Assembly: GCF_012952295.1 (NCBI RefSeq)
Contig: NZ_JABBCH010000001.1
Location: 1-64,000, forward strand
DNA: 64,000 nt
Source: Crystallibacter degradans
GTDB lineage: Bacteria > Actinomycetota > Actinomycetes > Actinomycetales > Micrococcaceae
Reading direction: 5' to 3'
Part shown: piece after piece, positions 1-7,455 of the stretch
How positions within the stretch are numbered: position 1 is the first letter of the stretch
Layout of the letters: each line of letters begins with the position of its first letter
Notes under the pieces: generated by a model
The model's input: the letters and a program-made list of their open reading frames with translations, nothing else
Told to the model about the DNA's origin: nothing
Databases searched by the model: none
Program-made: the position numbers and the translations under genes

Positions 1-478
1 CGCGCAACTTGGGTAGGTTCAGGGTTTCTGTGGCGTTAATCGTTGTGCCGTTACCAGCTGCATCGGCAGCCCGGATACTAAGATGCCAATCACCAGGCAA
101 CGCACCCCGAGGAATAGCAGCCGATCCCGTATAAACACCGTCCAGTTCATCACCGGACTGAAGATAAAGGTTCCCTAAGAAGTATTCATCCGTGGCATCG
201 TTTCTAAAAGTCACATACGGCCACTTAACGCCCGAGATGTCATCAGTAATCCGCGCACGAACCTGGACCGTCGCCGGACCATCGGAAACATCCACCGACT
301 CAGGAGAGAAACTCAGCTCCTCAACCACAGGCGCGGTCAAATCCGTGCCAACGTTTGCCGATGCCTGTTGGGCTGGCAGGACGATTATCACGAGAATGAC
401 CACCATGGCAATGGCGATGGCTGCAGCGATAGGTTTGGAAAGGCTATCGGGCAAGCGGAACGACGGCGTGGACTTCAA
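1..478 (-). CDS. Secreted Ig-like-domain protein, 3' end outside window
   Basis: The minus strand is open from about 478 to the left edge. It begins with a basic segment, then a hydrophobic stretch (AAAIAIAMVVILVIIVLP) and an AxA-type signal peptidase site (QQASA|NVG). The exported part reads TAPVVEELSFSPESVDV then ITDDISGVKW and LSIRAADAAGN, the pattern of bacterial Ig-like/cadherin-like beta-sandwich domains of surface proteins. No ATG exists; I chose TTG at 476-478, preceded by a GGGGG run, because an in-frame TAA lies just upstream. The start is uncertain. The gene lies downstream of mfd on the same strand. Function unknown; adhesion or carbohydrate binding is only a guess. Confidence 0.6.
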   Translation of the reverse strand, partial: MKSTPSFRLPDSLSKPIAAAIAIAMVVILVIIVLPAQQASANVGTDLTAPVVEELSFSPESVDVSDGPATVQVRARITDDISGVKWPYVTFRNDATDEYFLGNLYLQSGDELDGVYTGSAAIPRGALPGDWHLSIRAADAAGNGTTINATETLNLPKLR

Positions 479-631
479 AGATCCCCCAACTTATGACGAT
501 TTCAAGCAGCGCGAACTCGGCCTACAAGAACTCAAGATTCTCCAACTACGGAGCCAAGAATGACCCCAAAAGATTCTACACATCACGGATGCAAGATTTA
601 GGTCGGGAAAATCGTTTTCACAAGTAGTTAT

Positions 632-663
632 GGAACCGATGCAAGGGGTGTCGTATCGGTTCC
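632..663 (-). terminator. Hairpin downstream of mfd
   Basis: Perfect 9-bp inverted repeat GGAACCGAT / ATCGGTTCC with a 14-nt loop, about 40 bp beyond the mfd stop. No clear T-run follows on the minus strand, so it may be a weak or factor-assisted terminator. Confidence 0.35.
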
Positions 664-703
664 GTCAAGACACCGGGACCGCGTGAGGACCCGACCAAAT
701 CCG

Positions 704-3700
704 CTACCCCTTAAACACCGCGTCGATGACGCCTTGGGCCCATTCGAGGACGGCTTGGTCGGAGAGATCGCGGCCGCCGATGCGTGAGGTTTTGGGCTTG
801 GGGATGAGGATGAAGTCCAGGTTGGGTTTGACCTGGGAGCCGGGGTACATGCGGTTCAGGCGCATGGTCTTGGACTCGGGCAGGGAGGCCGGGGCGAACT
901 TGATGAAGTTGCCCTGCAGCGCCACGTCGGTCAGGCCGACCTCGCGGGCACCAACCCGGAACCGTGCCACGGCGATGAGGTTCTGCACGGGCAGGGGCGG
1001 TTCGCCGTAGCGGTCGGTCAGTTCCTCGACCACCTCGTCGATACCCTCTAGCGTTGTCGCAGAGGCAAGCTTCCGGTAGGCCTCCAGGCGCAGCCGCTCC
1101 CCCGGGACGTAGTCGTGCGGGAGGTGGGCGTTAACAGGCAGCTCGATCTTCATCTCGGCGGCCTTCTCTTCGGCTTCGCCGCGGTAGTCCGCCACGGCTT
1201 CGCCGACCAGCCGGATGTAGAGGTCGAACCCGACGCCCTGGATGTGCCCGGACTGCTCCCCGCCCAGGAGGTTGCCGGCGCCACGGATCTCCAGGTCCTT
1301 CAGGGCCAGCTGCATGCCGGCGCCCAGCTCGTTGTGGGAGGCCACGGCCTTCAACCGCTCCAGCGCGACCTCGCCCAACGGCTTCTCCGCCGGGTAGAGG
1401 AAGTAGGCATAGGCCCGCTCGCGCCCACGGCCCACACGGCCACGCAGCTGGTGCAGCTGGGACAGGCCATAGTTATCGGCCCGGTCCACAATTAGCGTGT
1501 TGGCGTTGGAGATGTCCAGGCCGGTTTCGATGATGGTGGTGCAGACCAGCACGTCGAAGCGCTTCTCCCAGAAGTCCACGATGATCTGCTCGAGCTTGGA
1601 TTCGCTCATCCGCCCGTGCGCTACTTCCACCCGGGCCTCGGGTATCAGCTCGCGGATGTGGGCCGCGGTCGCATCAATCGAGGAGACCCGGTTATGCACG
1701 AAGAACACCTGGCCCTCGCGCATCAGCTCGCGCCGGATGGCGGCCGAGGCCTGCTTGTCCGTGTACCCGCCCACGTAGGTCAATACAGGGTGCCGCTCTT
1801 CCGGGGGCGTGGCCAAAGTGGAGGTCTCGCGGATCCCGGTCAGCGACATCTCCAAGGTCCGTGGAATCGGCGTCGCACTCATGGCCAGGACGTCCACATT
1901 GGTGCGCATCTTTTTCAGCGCCTCCTTGTGCTCCACGCCGAAGCGCTGCTCCTCGTCCACGACGACCAGGCCCAGATCCTTGAAGTCCACTTCCTTGGAC
2001 AGCAGCCGGTGCGTGCCGATGACCACGTCCACCGTGCCGTTCTTCACGCCCTCGATGGTCTCCTTGGATTCCTTGGCGGTCTGGAAGCGGGAGAGCGCCT
2101 TGACCCGGATGGGGAAGCCGCTGAACCTTTCGGAGAACGTCTCGTAGTGCTGCTGCGAGAGCAGGGTGGTGGGCACCAGCAGCGCCACCTGCTTGCCGTC
2201 CTGCACCGCCTTGAACGCGGCGCGCACGGCGATCTCGGTCTTGCCGTAGCCCACGTCGCCGGAGACCAGTCGGTCCATGGGGATCTCGCGCTCCATGTCC
2301 TGCTTGACCTCGTTGATGGTGGTCAGCTGGTCCGGCGTCTCGATGTACGGGAACGCCTCCTCCAGCTCGCGCTGCCACGGGGTGTCCGGGGCGAAGGCGT
2401 GCCCGCGCGAGGCCATCCGCGCCGAGTACAGCCGGATGAGCTCGCCGGCGATCTCCTTGACTGCCTTGCGCGCCTTGTTCTTGGTGTTGGCCCAGTCCGA
2501 GCCGCCCATCTTGGACAGTGCGGGCGCCTCGCCGCCGACGTAGCGGGTGACCTGGTCCAGCTGGTCCGTGGGCACAAACAGCCGGTCCCCCGGCGCCCCG
2601 CGCTTGGACGGCGCGTACTCCAGCACCAGGTATTCGCGCATGGTCTTGGTGGGTCCGGCCCCGGAGGAGCGCTGCAGGAGCTCGATGAACTTGCCCACGC
2701 CGTGCTGCTCGTGCACCACGAAGTCACCCGCGGTCAGCTGCAGAGGATCGACGGCGTTGCGGCGCTTCGAGGGCATCTTGCGCATGTCGCGGGTGCCGGC
2801 AGCGGAGGTCCGGCCCAGCAGGTCCGCCTCGGTGAGCAGGCCGAGTTTCAACCCGTCGAAGACGAACCCCTTGCCCGCACTCGCCGTCGTAATTTCGATG
2901 ATGCCCGGCTGCGGCTGGTCCTCGAGGGAGTCGACGCGGGTGGCGGGAATGTCATTGTCGTGGAAGAGCTCGGCCAGGCGCTGTGCGGGGCCGGGGCCTT
3001 CGGTGGCGACGACGACGCGCCACTGGTCGCGGACGCGGGAGCCGATGAACTCCATCATTTCGGCCACGTCGCCCTGGTAGCCGCGGGGTTCGCGCGCGCT
3101 GACGGTCAGCGTGTCCACGTCCAGCACGGTTTCATCGTCCGGGTTGAAGGAGGTGATGGACCACCAGGAGACCTTGCGGTCCAGCGCGGTGGTGCGGGTG
3201 TCGGCCAGGGAGCGGAAGCTCGCCTCGTCCAGGTCCCCCTGCAGCGCCAGGTCCAGCGGGGCGTCGCCGCCGTCGGACGCCGTGGCCCACGCCGCGGCGA
3301 GGAACTCCGCGTTGGTCGCTTCGAGATCGTGGGCGCGGGCGCGCACCTTTTCCGGCTCAATAACGACGGCGAGGGAGCCTTCCGGCAGCTCGCCCAGGAA
3401 CGGGACCATGGCGTCCACCAGCACCGGGGCCAGCGACTCCATGCCCTCGACGGCGATGCCGCCGGCTATCTTTTCCAGCATGTCCGCCGCGGCTGGCATC
3501 TGGGATTTCAGCCTCGCCGCCCGGCTCATCACGTCCGGGGTGATCAGCAGCTCGCGGCACGGCGGGGCGTACAGCGCGCTGGGGTGCTTGACGTTCTCGC
3601 CCGAGAGGCTGCGCTGGTCGGCCACGGCGAACCAGCGCATCTGGTCCACCTCGTCGCCGAAGAAATCGATGCGCACCGGATGGTCCTCAGTGGGCGGGAA

Positions 3701-4276
3701 GACATCCAGGATCCCGCCGCGCACCGCGAATTCACCCCGGTGCGTGACCATGTCCACCCGCGCGTAGGCGGCATCGGCCAGCTGCCGGACCACGGACTCG
3801 AAGGAGACCTCGTCCCCCACCTTCAGCGACACCGGCTTGAGCTCGCCCAGGCCCTTGACCAGCGGCTGCAGCACCGCGCGCACGGGCGCGATCACCACAC
3901 GCAACGGGCTGGCGGCGTCGTCGTACTTGAGCCGGCGCAGCACGGACAAACGCCGGCCCACCGTGTCCGAACGCGGGGAAAGCCGCTCGTGCGGGAGTGT
4001 TTCCCAGCTCGGGAACTCCTCGATGGACTCGGCCGGCAGGTAGCAGCGCAGCGCCGTGGCCAGATCCTCGGTCTCGCGCCCGGTAGCCGTAACCGCAAGA
4101 ACGACGCCGGAATCCTGCCCCTCGACCATCTCCGCCAGCAACGCCGCGCGCAGCCCGGGAGGCGCGCCGATCTGCAGATCCTCGCTGCGCTCCCCCGCTG
4201 GCCGGGACGCGTAAAGCCGTACCCGCTCGAAGGACTTATCTTCAGCGAGGGCAGTCCGCAGTCCGTTCAGGCTCAT
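704..4276 (-). CDS. mfd: Transcription-repair coupling factor Mfd
   Basis: Full-length 1190-aa Mfd. This SF2 translocase removes RNA polymerase stalled at lesions and recruits UvrA. Visible in order: the N-terminal UvrB-like module, the CarD-like RNAP-interaction domain (GDFVVHEQHGVGKF), the RecG-like helicase with Walker A GDVGYGKTE, DEEQ box (VVDEEQRFG), motif III MSATPIPRT, motif VI QLRGRVGRG, and the C-terminal TRCF domain (LPHDYVPGERLRLEAYRK). The length is normal for actinobacteria. The ATG is preceded by AAGGA at a somewhat long spacing. In relatives mfd commonly lies near pth/rplY; here about 56 kb separates them. A decayed copy of codons ~9-47 lies at 14.74-14.87 kb. Confidence 0.98.
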   Translation of the reverse strand: MSLNGLRTALAEDKSFERVRLYASRPAGERSEDLQIGAPPGLRAALLAEMVEGQDSGVVLAVTATGRETEDLATALRCYLPAESIEEFPSWETLPHERLSPRSDTVGRRLSVLRRLKYDDAASPLRVVIAPVRAVLQPLVKGLGELKPVSLKVGDEVSFESVVRQLADAAYARVDMVTHRGEFAVRGGILDVFPPTEDHPVRIDFFGDEVDQMRWFAVADQRSLSGENVKHPSALYAPPCRELLITPDVMSRAARLKSQMPAAADMLEKIAGGIAVEGMESLAPVLVDAMVPFLGELPEGSLAVVIEPEKVRARAHDLEATNAEFLAAAWATASDGGDAPLDLALQGDLDEASFRSLADTRTTALDRKVSWWSITSFNPDDETVLDVDTLTVSAREPRGYQGDVAEMMEFIGSRVRDQWRVVVATEGPGPAQRLAELFHDNDIPATRVDSLEDQPQPGIIEITTASAGKGFVFDGLKLGLLTEADLLGRTSAAGTRDMRKMPSKRRNAVDPLQLTAGDFVVHEQHGVGKFIELLQRSSGAGPTKTMREYLVLEYAPSKRGAPGDRLFVPTDQLDQVTRYVGGEAPALSKMGGSDWANTKNKARKAVKEIAGELIRLYSARMASRGHAFAPDTPWQRELEEAFPYIETPDQLTTINEVKQDMEREIPMDRLVSGDVGYGKTEIAVRAAFKAVQDGKQVALLVPTTLLSQQHYETFSERFSGFPIRVKALSRFQTAKESKETIEGVKNGTVDVVIGTHRLLSKEVDFKDLGLVVVDEEQRFGVEHKEALKKMRTNVDVLAMSATPIPRTLEMSLTGIRETSTLATPPEERHPVLTYVGGYTDKQASAAIRRELMREGQVFFVHNRVSSIDATAAHIRELIPEARVEVAHGRMSESKLEQIIVDFWEKRFDVLVCTTIIETGLDISNANTLIVDRADNYGLSQLHQLRGRVGRGRERAYAYFLYPAEKPLGEVALERLKAVASHNELGAGMQLALKDLEIRGAGNLLGGEQSGHIQGVGFDLYIRLVGEAVADYRGEAEEKAAEMKIELPVNAHLPHDYVPGERLRLEAYRKLASATTLEGIDEVVEELTDRYGEPPLPVQNLIAVARFRVGAREVGLTDVALQGNFIKFAPASLPESKTMRLNRMYPGSQVKPNLDFILIPKPKTSRIGGRDLSDQAVLEWAQGVIDAVFKG

Positions 4277-4526
4277 GGTCTTTCATCCTTCTCTTCCCCG
4301 GCAGGGCGCAACACGAATACCCGAAGTTCAGCAGAACTCCGGGGTCACGGATAAAAGTTTACCGCCAACGACTGACGTTCTGAGCCGGGAACCGGACCGG
4401 GAATCAACGGGCAAGTTCGGCATCGATCGACAGACCCTTGTTGGAATCCCTGGGTCGGCACCTGCTCGCTTATGCACGCTATTACCGACACATGTCTCGG
4501 TCCTCCTGCCCGGCGATCAAATATCT
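4277..4526. other. Intergenic region upstream of mfd
   Basis: About 250 bp without a credible gene. It must hold the mfd leader and presumably a promoter, but I could not fix -35/-10 boxes. Similarity to the decayed mfd copy stops at about 4265, just inside the mfd start, so this may be the edge of a replaced segment. Confidence 0.3.
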
Positions 4527-4952
4527 CTAGACGTTTGCCCTGGTGCTCTTCGAAGGATGCTGCTTCGATTCTTCGGGAACGAGCTGAGAAATGCGCTGAG
4601 GGCTAAGACCAAGCATGAACCCGATGTCCCGCACTGTCAGGCCTGATGCTTTGAGATCTTTGATGGCTCGACGAGACAGGAGCAATGCTTCAAAGCGTGA
4701 CTCTTCTGCCTGCTTGGCCATTTGACGTGACGCCTCAACGACATCCAACTGGGCCTGAGGCAAATCTGGAATGACGGTAACTTCGATCGACTTCGGATCG
4801 ACGCCCTTTATTACCGCAACAGCATCGGCGGCCATCTCGGCTACCTGGTCGAGTCGTTTTGCTTGGCTAAATACGCCCGCAACTTCCGGCACTTCGATAG
4901 CCCACCAATTGCCCGAACGGAACGCCTTTGCAGTGACTTTCAATGCGATCAC
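4527..4952 (-). CDS. hicB: HicB-family antitoxin
   Basis: 141 aa. The N-terminal half is the HicB partial RNase-H-like fold (KVTAKAFRSGNWWAIEVPEV then VFSQAKRLDQVAEMAADAV). The C-terminal half carries a helix-turn-helix (LTVRDIGFMLGLSPQRISQLV) that would bind the operator. HicB neutralises the HicA mRNA interferase and represses the operon. The GTG start overlaps the TGA of the upstream hicA remnant. Because that toxin is gutted, this antitoxin appears to be an orphan. Confidence 0.85.
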   Translation of the reverse strand: MIALKVTAKAFRSGNWWAIEVPEVAGVFSQAKRLDQVAEMAADAVAVIKGVDPKSIEVTVIPDLPQAQLDVVEASRQMAKQAEESRFEALLLSRRAIKDLKASGLTVRDIGFMLGLSPQRISQLVPEESKQHPSKSTRANV

Positions 4953-5049
4953 TTCCCTAACTGCTTACGGATCGAGTCCGCCGTGTGGTTGAAGTCTTCT
5001 CTTTGGCAAACCTCTTCAGCTCCCTCAGCAGCATTCGACGTTTGACCAC
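4949..5049 (-). pseudogene. hicA: hicA toxin remnant with internal deletion
   Basis: From a GTG at 5049 the frame reads VVKRRMLLRELKRFAKEK, the typical HicA N-terminus. In the next frame, DFNHTADSIRKQLGK then stop matches the typical HicA C-terminal helix and ends in a TGA overlapping the hicB GTG. About 100 bp remain, against roughly 240 for a normal hicA. The central part with the catalytic histidine (G-x-x-H) and the PRH segment is missing and the two ends are out of frame. The toxin should be inactive. Identification rests on recognising both termini plus the position directly before hicB. Confidence 0.65.
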
Positions 5050-5077
5050 ACAATCCACCCTAGGCCCGAAACCCCTT

Positions 5078-5122
5078 CTTGTCTAGGAGGCTAGACAAGA
5101 GTTATCTAGGCGCGTAGACAAG
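5078..5122 (-). promoter_or_regulatory. Probable hicAB operator repeats
   Basis: CTTGTCTAG-GAGG-CTAGACAAG (5078-5099) is a perfect 9-bp palindrome with 4-nt spacer. A third related half-site GTAGACAAG follows at 5114-5122. The repeats sit just upstream of the hicA remnant, where HicB or the HicAB complex normally binds for autorepression. Binding is inferred. Confidence 0.55.
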
Positions 5123-5161
5123 TTCAATTGGCACCCGAAAAAGCGAACCTTGGGACCAGCT

Positions 5162-5707
5162 TCACCATTCGGCGGAGAAAGACTCGCCGGCTGCATCGAC
5201 GACAGCTTCCGGATCGTCGGTCAGCCGGTCGACAGGGCGGTCTCCGTCAAGGTATCCGGTCGGGGCGACCATCCACAGAGCCAGGCTGGCATCCGTGCGG
5301 CCGGCTGTGCGTGCCGTCCGGATCAGCTCCCTTATGACCGGGCGGACGGCATGCGTTTCCCGATCAAACTGAAAACCGGGATAGCGCAGACCACCGGGGC
5401 GTTCGATGGCGATCAGCTTCCCGGCCTTCCGCTGGTCGGAGGCGAAGCTGCGGTTAGGTGTAGATGAGCCGACCGCAGCAGAGACTTGCGTGCTTGTGAG
5501 CAAGCCGAATTCAGCCTCGATCGCTCGCCACACATTCTCGGTTGCCTGGACACTCCTGGCAACCTGCGGGGAGACCGGGGTCTCCACGGCTGCAGCGGCG
5601 GCGCCCAAGGCCTTCATGCTTCGATGCATGTTGACTGCGGCCGAGACCAGCTCAGGTTCAGGAGGCAGCTTGTCCTGCGAGTCGCCTCGAAAGCTTCTAT
5701 CCGCCAT
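5162..5707 (-). CDS. Orphan Xre/MbcA/ParS-like toxin-binding-domain protein
   Basis: 181 aa, no signal peptide. The middle (EFGLLTSTQVSAAVGSS then RKAGKLIAIERPGGLRYPGFQF) looks like a winged helix/HTH segment. The C-terminal part (LWMVAPTGYLDGDRPVDRL then DPEAVVDAA) resembles the toxin-binding domain of antitoxins paired with RES-type NAD-degrading toxins. AGAGG precedes the ATG. No RES-domain gene is visible on either side, so the partner is lost, encoded elsewhere, or never existed. Assignment is by motif resemblance only. Confidence 0.5.
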   Translation of the reverse strand: MADRSFRGDSQDKLPPEPELVSAAVNMHRSMKALGAAAAAVETPVSPQVARSVQATENVWRAIEAEFGLLTSTQVSAAVGSSTPNRSFASDQRKAGKLIAIERPGGLRYPGFQFDRETHAVRPVIRELIRTARTAGRTDASLALWMVAPTGYLDGDRPVDRLTDDPEAVVDAAGESFSAEW

Positions 5708-5844
5708 GGCACCTCTCTGCCCACGCTTCCTACCATCAAGTCTATCCGTCAGTGTCGTCGGGGCGACACGGCCCCCTTCAGGATTCCCACCGGATTACTG
5801 GCCTGAGAGGACCGCGCGGCTATTCGGAACGCGTTCCGAGACCA

Positions 5845-6234
5845 TCAGTCGTCCGGCTCGTAATGCGATTCGAACTTCTCCGCGCTCATCGCGTAGCCGT
5901 CCGTGCCGTCCTCGTTGTTGTAAACCAGATAGTCGCCCCTGTTGTAATGGGTGCGGCCTTCCTTGGTGGCCACGCTGCCGGCTTCCCGAGCAACCTCAGC
6001 CCAGACCGGGGTGGATTTCACGTAGGCCCCCCGCCGGACCTGGCGGTAGGTGGCGGTGAAGACGTCGGCATCGACCGTGTAGATGTCGCCGTCGTTATCT
6101 ACTAACCAGTCTCCGGGTTTGCCGTGCTGCTCTGCACCCCACTTGCGGTAGGTAAGCCCCTGGGTCTCCAGGTGCAGCGGAACGGCAACGACGTACTGGT
6201 CCGGCCGGCGTCGGTAACGGCGGAGTTCACTCAC
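5845..6234 (-). CDS. Small protein with two GDWLV-type repeats
   Basis: 129 aa, not a named family to me. Two similar units are visible: KPGDWLVDNDGDIYTVDADVF (~39-59) ending TATY, and NRGDYLVYNNEDGTDGYAM (~98-116) followed by SAEKFESHY. Each has a G-D-(W/Y)-L-V strand and ends in an aromatic-x-x-x-Y segment, suggesting an internally duplicated small beta domain. The GTG start has GAAGGGA at 5-nt spacing. It lies 15 bp after the patatin gene and is probably translated from the same message, suggesting a role alongside it as regulator, immunity or adaptor (inference). Confidence 0.7.
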   Translation of the reverse strand: MSELRRYRRRPDQYVVAVPLHLETQGLTYRKWGAEQHGKPGDWLVDNDGDIYTVDADVFTATYRQVRRGAYVKSTPVWAEVAREAGSVATKEGRTHYNRGDYLVYNNEDGTDGYAMSAEKFESHYEPDD

Positions 6235-6249
6235 AGCGGTCCCTTCGGA

Positions 6250-7419
6250 TCAGGCGTGCGGCAGGTCAAAGATGGCGCCGAAATCAGTGTCGCGCACATC
6301 CCGCTCCCCGGCCAGCCGGCCGAGCCGGTGCAGCGTTTCCATGTTTTCCGGGGCGTCCATGGCACTCAGCGAGCGGACCTTCTCCGTCTCAGCCAGGTCT
6401 GCGTCCAGGGTCCGGATGCTCTCAGGGCGCAGGTCAACGTTGTACCTCAGGTAGCTCATCAACGGCGTGCCGGCGAGCAGATCGCCGTCGAGCTCGCCCA
6501 CTTCCCGGTCCAGCACCCTGGCGGTGGGGCTGGCAGACATCCACTGGAGCATCGTCTCCTGCAGCACCGCGCAGTCCTGCATCACGGACATCAGCGCGCT
6601 GATGGCGTGGCTGGCGGCCAGTCTTGCCTTGCGAACCGAGGGATCCGACGCCCCGGTGCCGACAGAGACGATCAGGAGCTTGTCTGCGCCGGACTCCCAG
6701 CCCATCCCGTAGCCTTTGAGCGAGGCATACATGAATGCCTGCAGGGCGGGATTGTTGTACGGGCTGACACCGCCGTCCACAAAGTTGCCGGTAATAGACT
6801 CCCGACCAGACGCGCCCGTTATGGTGATGGTCTCCGGTTCAAAGTACGACGGCGCCGCAGTAGACGCGCGGACCACCCGCCACAGGTGATAATCACCGTT
6901 TCCCATCCTGCCGTTCTCCCCTGCCGCAAAATACCTGCCGCTGGGATTGTTGCTCACCGGCCAAGGACTCCCGGTATCCAGACGTTTGAGTACCACCAGC
7001 AGTCCGGTCAGCAGTTCAGAGCTGCACAAGGGGGTGTCCGCGCCGAACAACTGTTTCAACTCGTCAGTCAGCCTTGCCTCGCTGTACTTGGCCCGCAGCA
7101 GGCCCTGGCGGAACAGGCTCCGCTCAAACACGCGGTGCCCCAGGTTGAAGTACTTTTCCCGCAACTCTGCGACGCTCAGTCCCTGGGCCAGAGCCGCTGC
7201 GATGATCGCCCCGGTGGAGGTCCCGGCGATCAGGTCGAAGTAATGGCACAGCCGGAAGTCCTTCCCGCCGCCATGGCGGTCCCGGAGCAGGTCCTCGACC
7301 TTTTCCAGGATGCCGAGGCTCAGAATCCCGCGCAGGCCCCCGCCGTCGAGGGCGAGAATCCGCTTGGGCAGGCCGTCCGGATGGAAATGTTCGTCAAGAG
7401 TCAAAGTCTGGTATGCCAT
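6250..7419 (-). CDS. Patatin-like phospholipase
   Basis: 389 aa, cytosolic, no signal peptide. The oxyanion loop DGGGLRG (25-31), nucleophile elbow GTSTG (Ser68) and catalytic DGG (Asp215) are intact, so the Ser-Asp dyad for hydrolysing membrane phospholipids is present. The overall form (GGG-x-R-G near the start, LHRLGRLAGERDVRDTDF at the end) resembles bacterial effector patatins such as those used in anti-phage systems rather than secreted lipases. It follows the TIR-nSTAND-WD40 gene by 36 bp and precedes the small repeat protein by 15 bp, forming a probable three-gene operon. No CD-NTase is nearby, so this is not a standard CBASS locus. Confidence 0.92.
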   Translation of the reverse strand: MAYQTLTLDEHFHPDGLPKRILALDGGGLRGILSLGILEKVEDLLRDRHGGGKDFRLCHYFDLIAGTSTGAIIAAALAQGLSVAELREKYFNLGHRVFERSLFRQGLLRAKYSEARLTDELKQLFGADTPLCSSELLTGLLVVLKRLDTGSPWPVSNNPSGRYFAAGENGRMGNGDYHLWRVVRASTAAPSYFEPETITITGASGRESITGNFVDGGVSPYNNPALQAFMYASLKGYGMGWESGADKLLIVSVGTGASDPSVRKARLAASHAISALMSVMQDCAVLQETMLQWMSASPTARVLDREVGELDGDLLAGTPLMSYLRYNVDLRPESIRTLDADLAETEKVRSLSAMDAPENMETLHRLGRLAGERDVRDTDFGAIFDLPHA

Positions 7420-7455
7420 GGTCCTGGAGATCCTTCCTACCGCGTTGGTGTTGCG

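Noticed and set aside
1616-4354. 912-codon plus-strand open frame antisense to mfd
   Set aside because: Arg/His/Gly-rich translation typical of a high-G+C shadow frame; mfd on the other strand is unmistakable.
6250-7419. Patatin as part of a CBASS system
   Set aside because: No CD-NTase, Cap2/Cap3 or other CBASS gene in the window.
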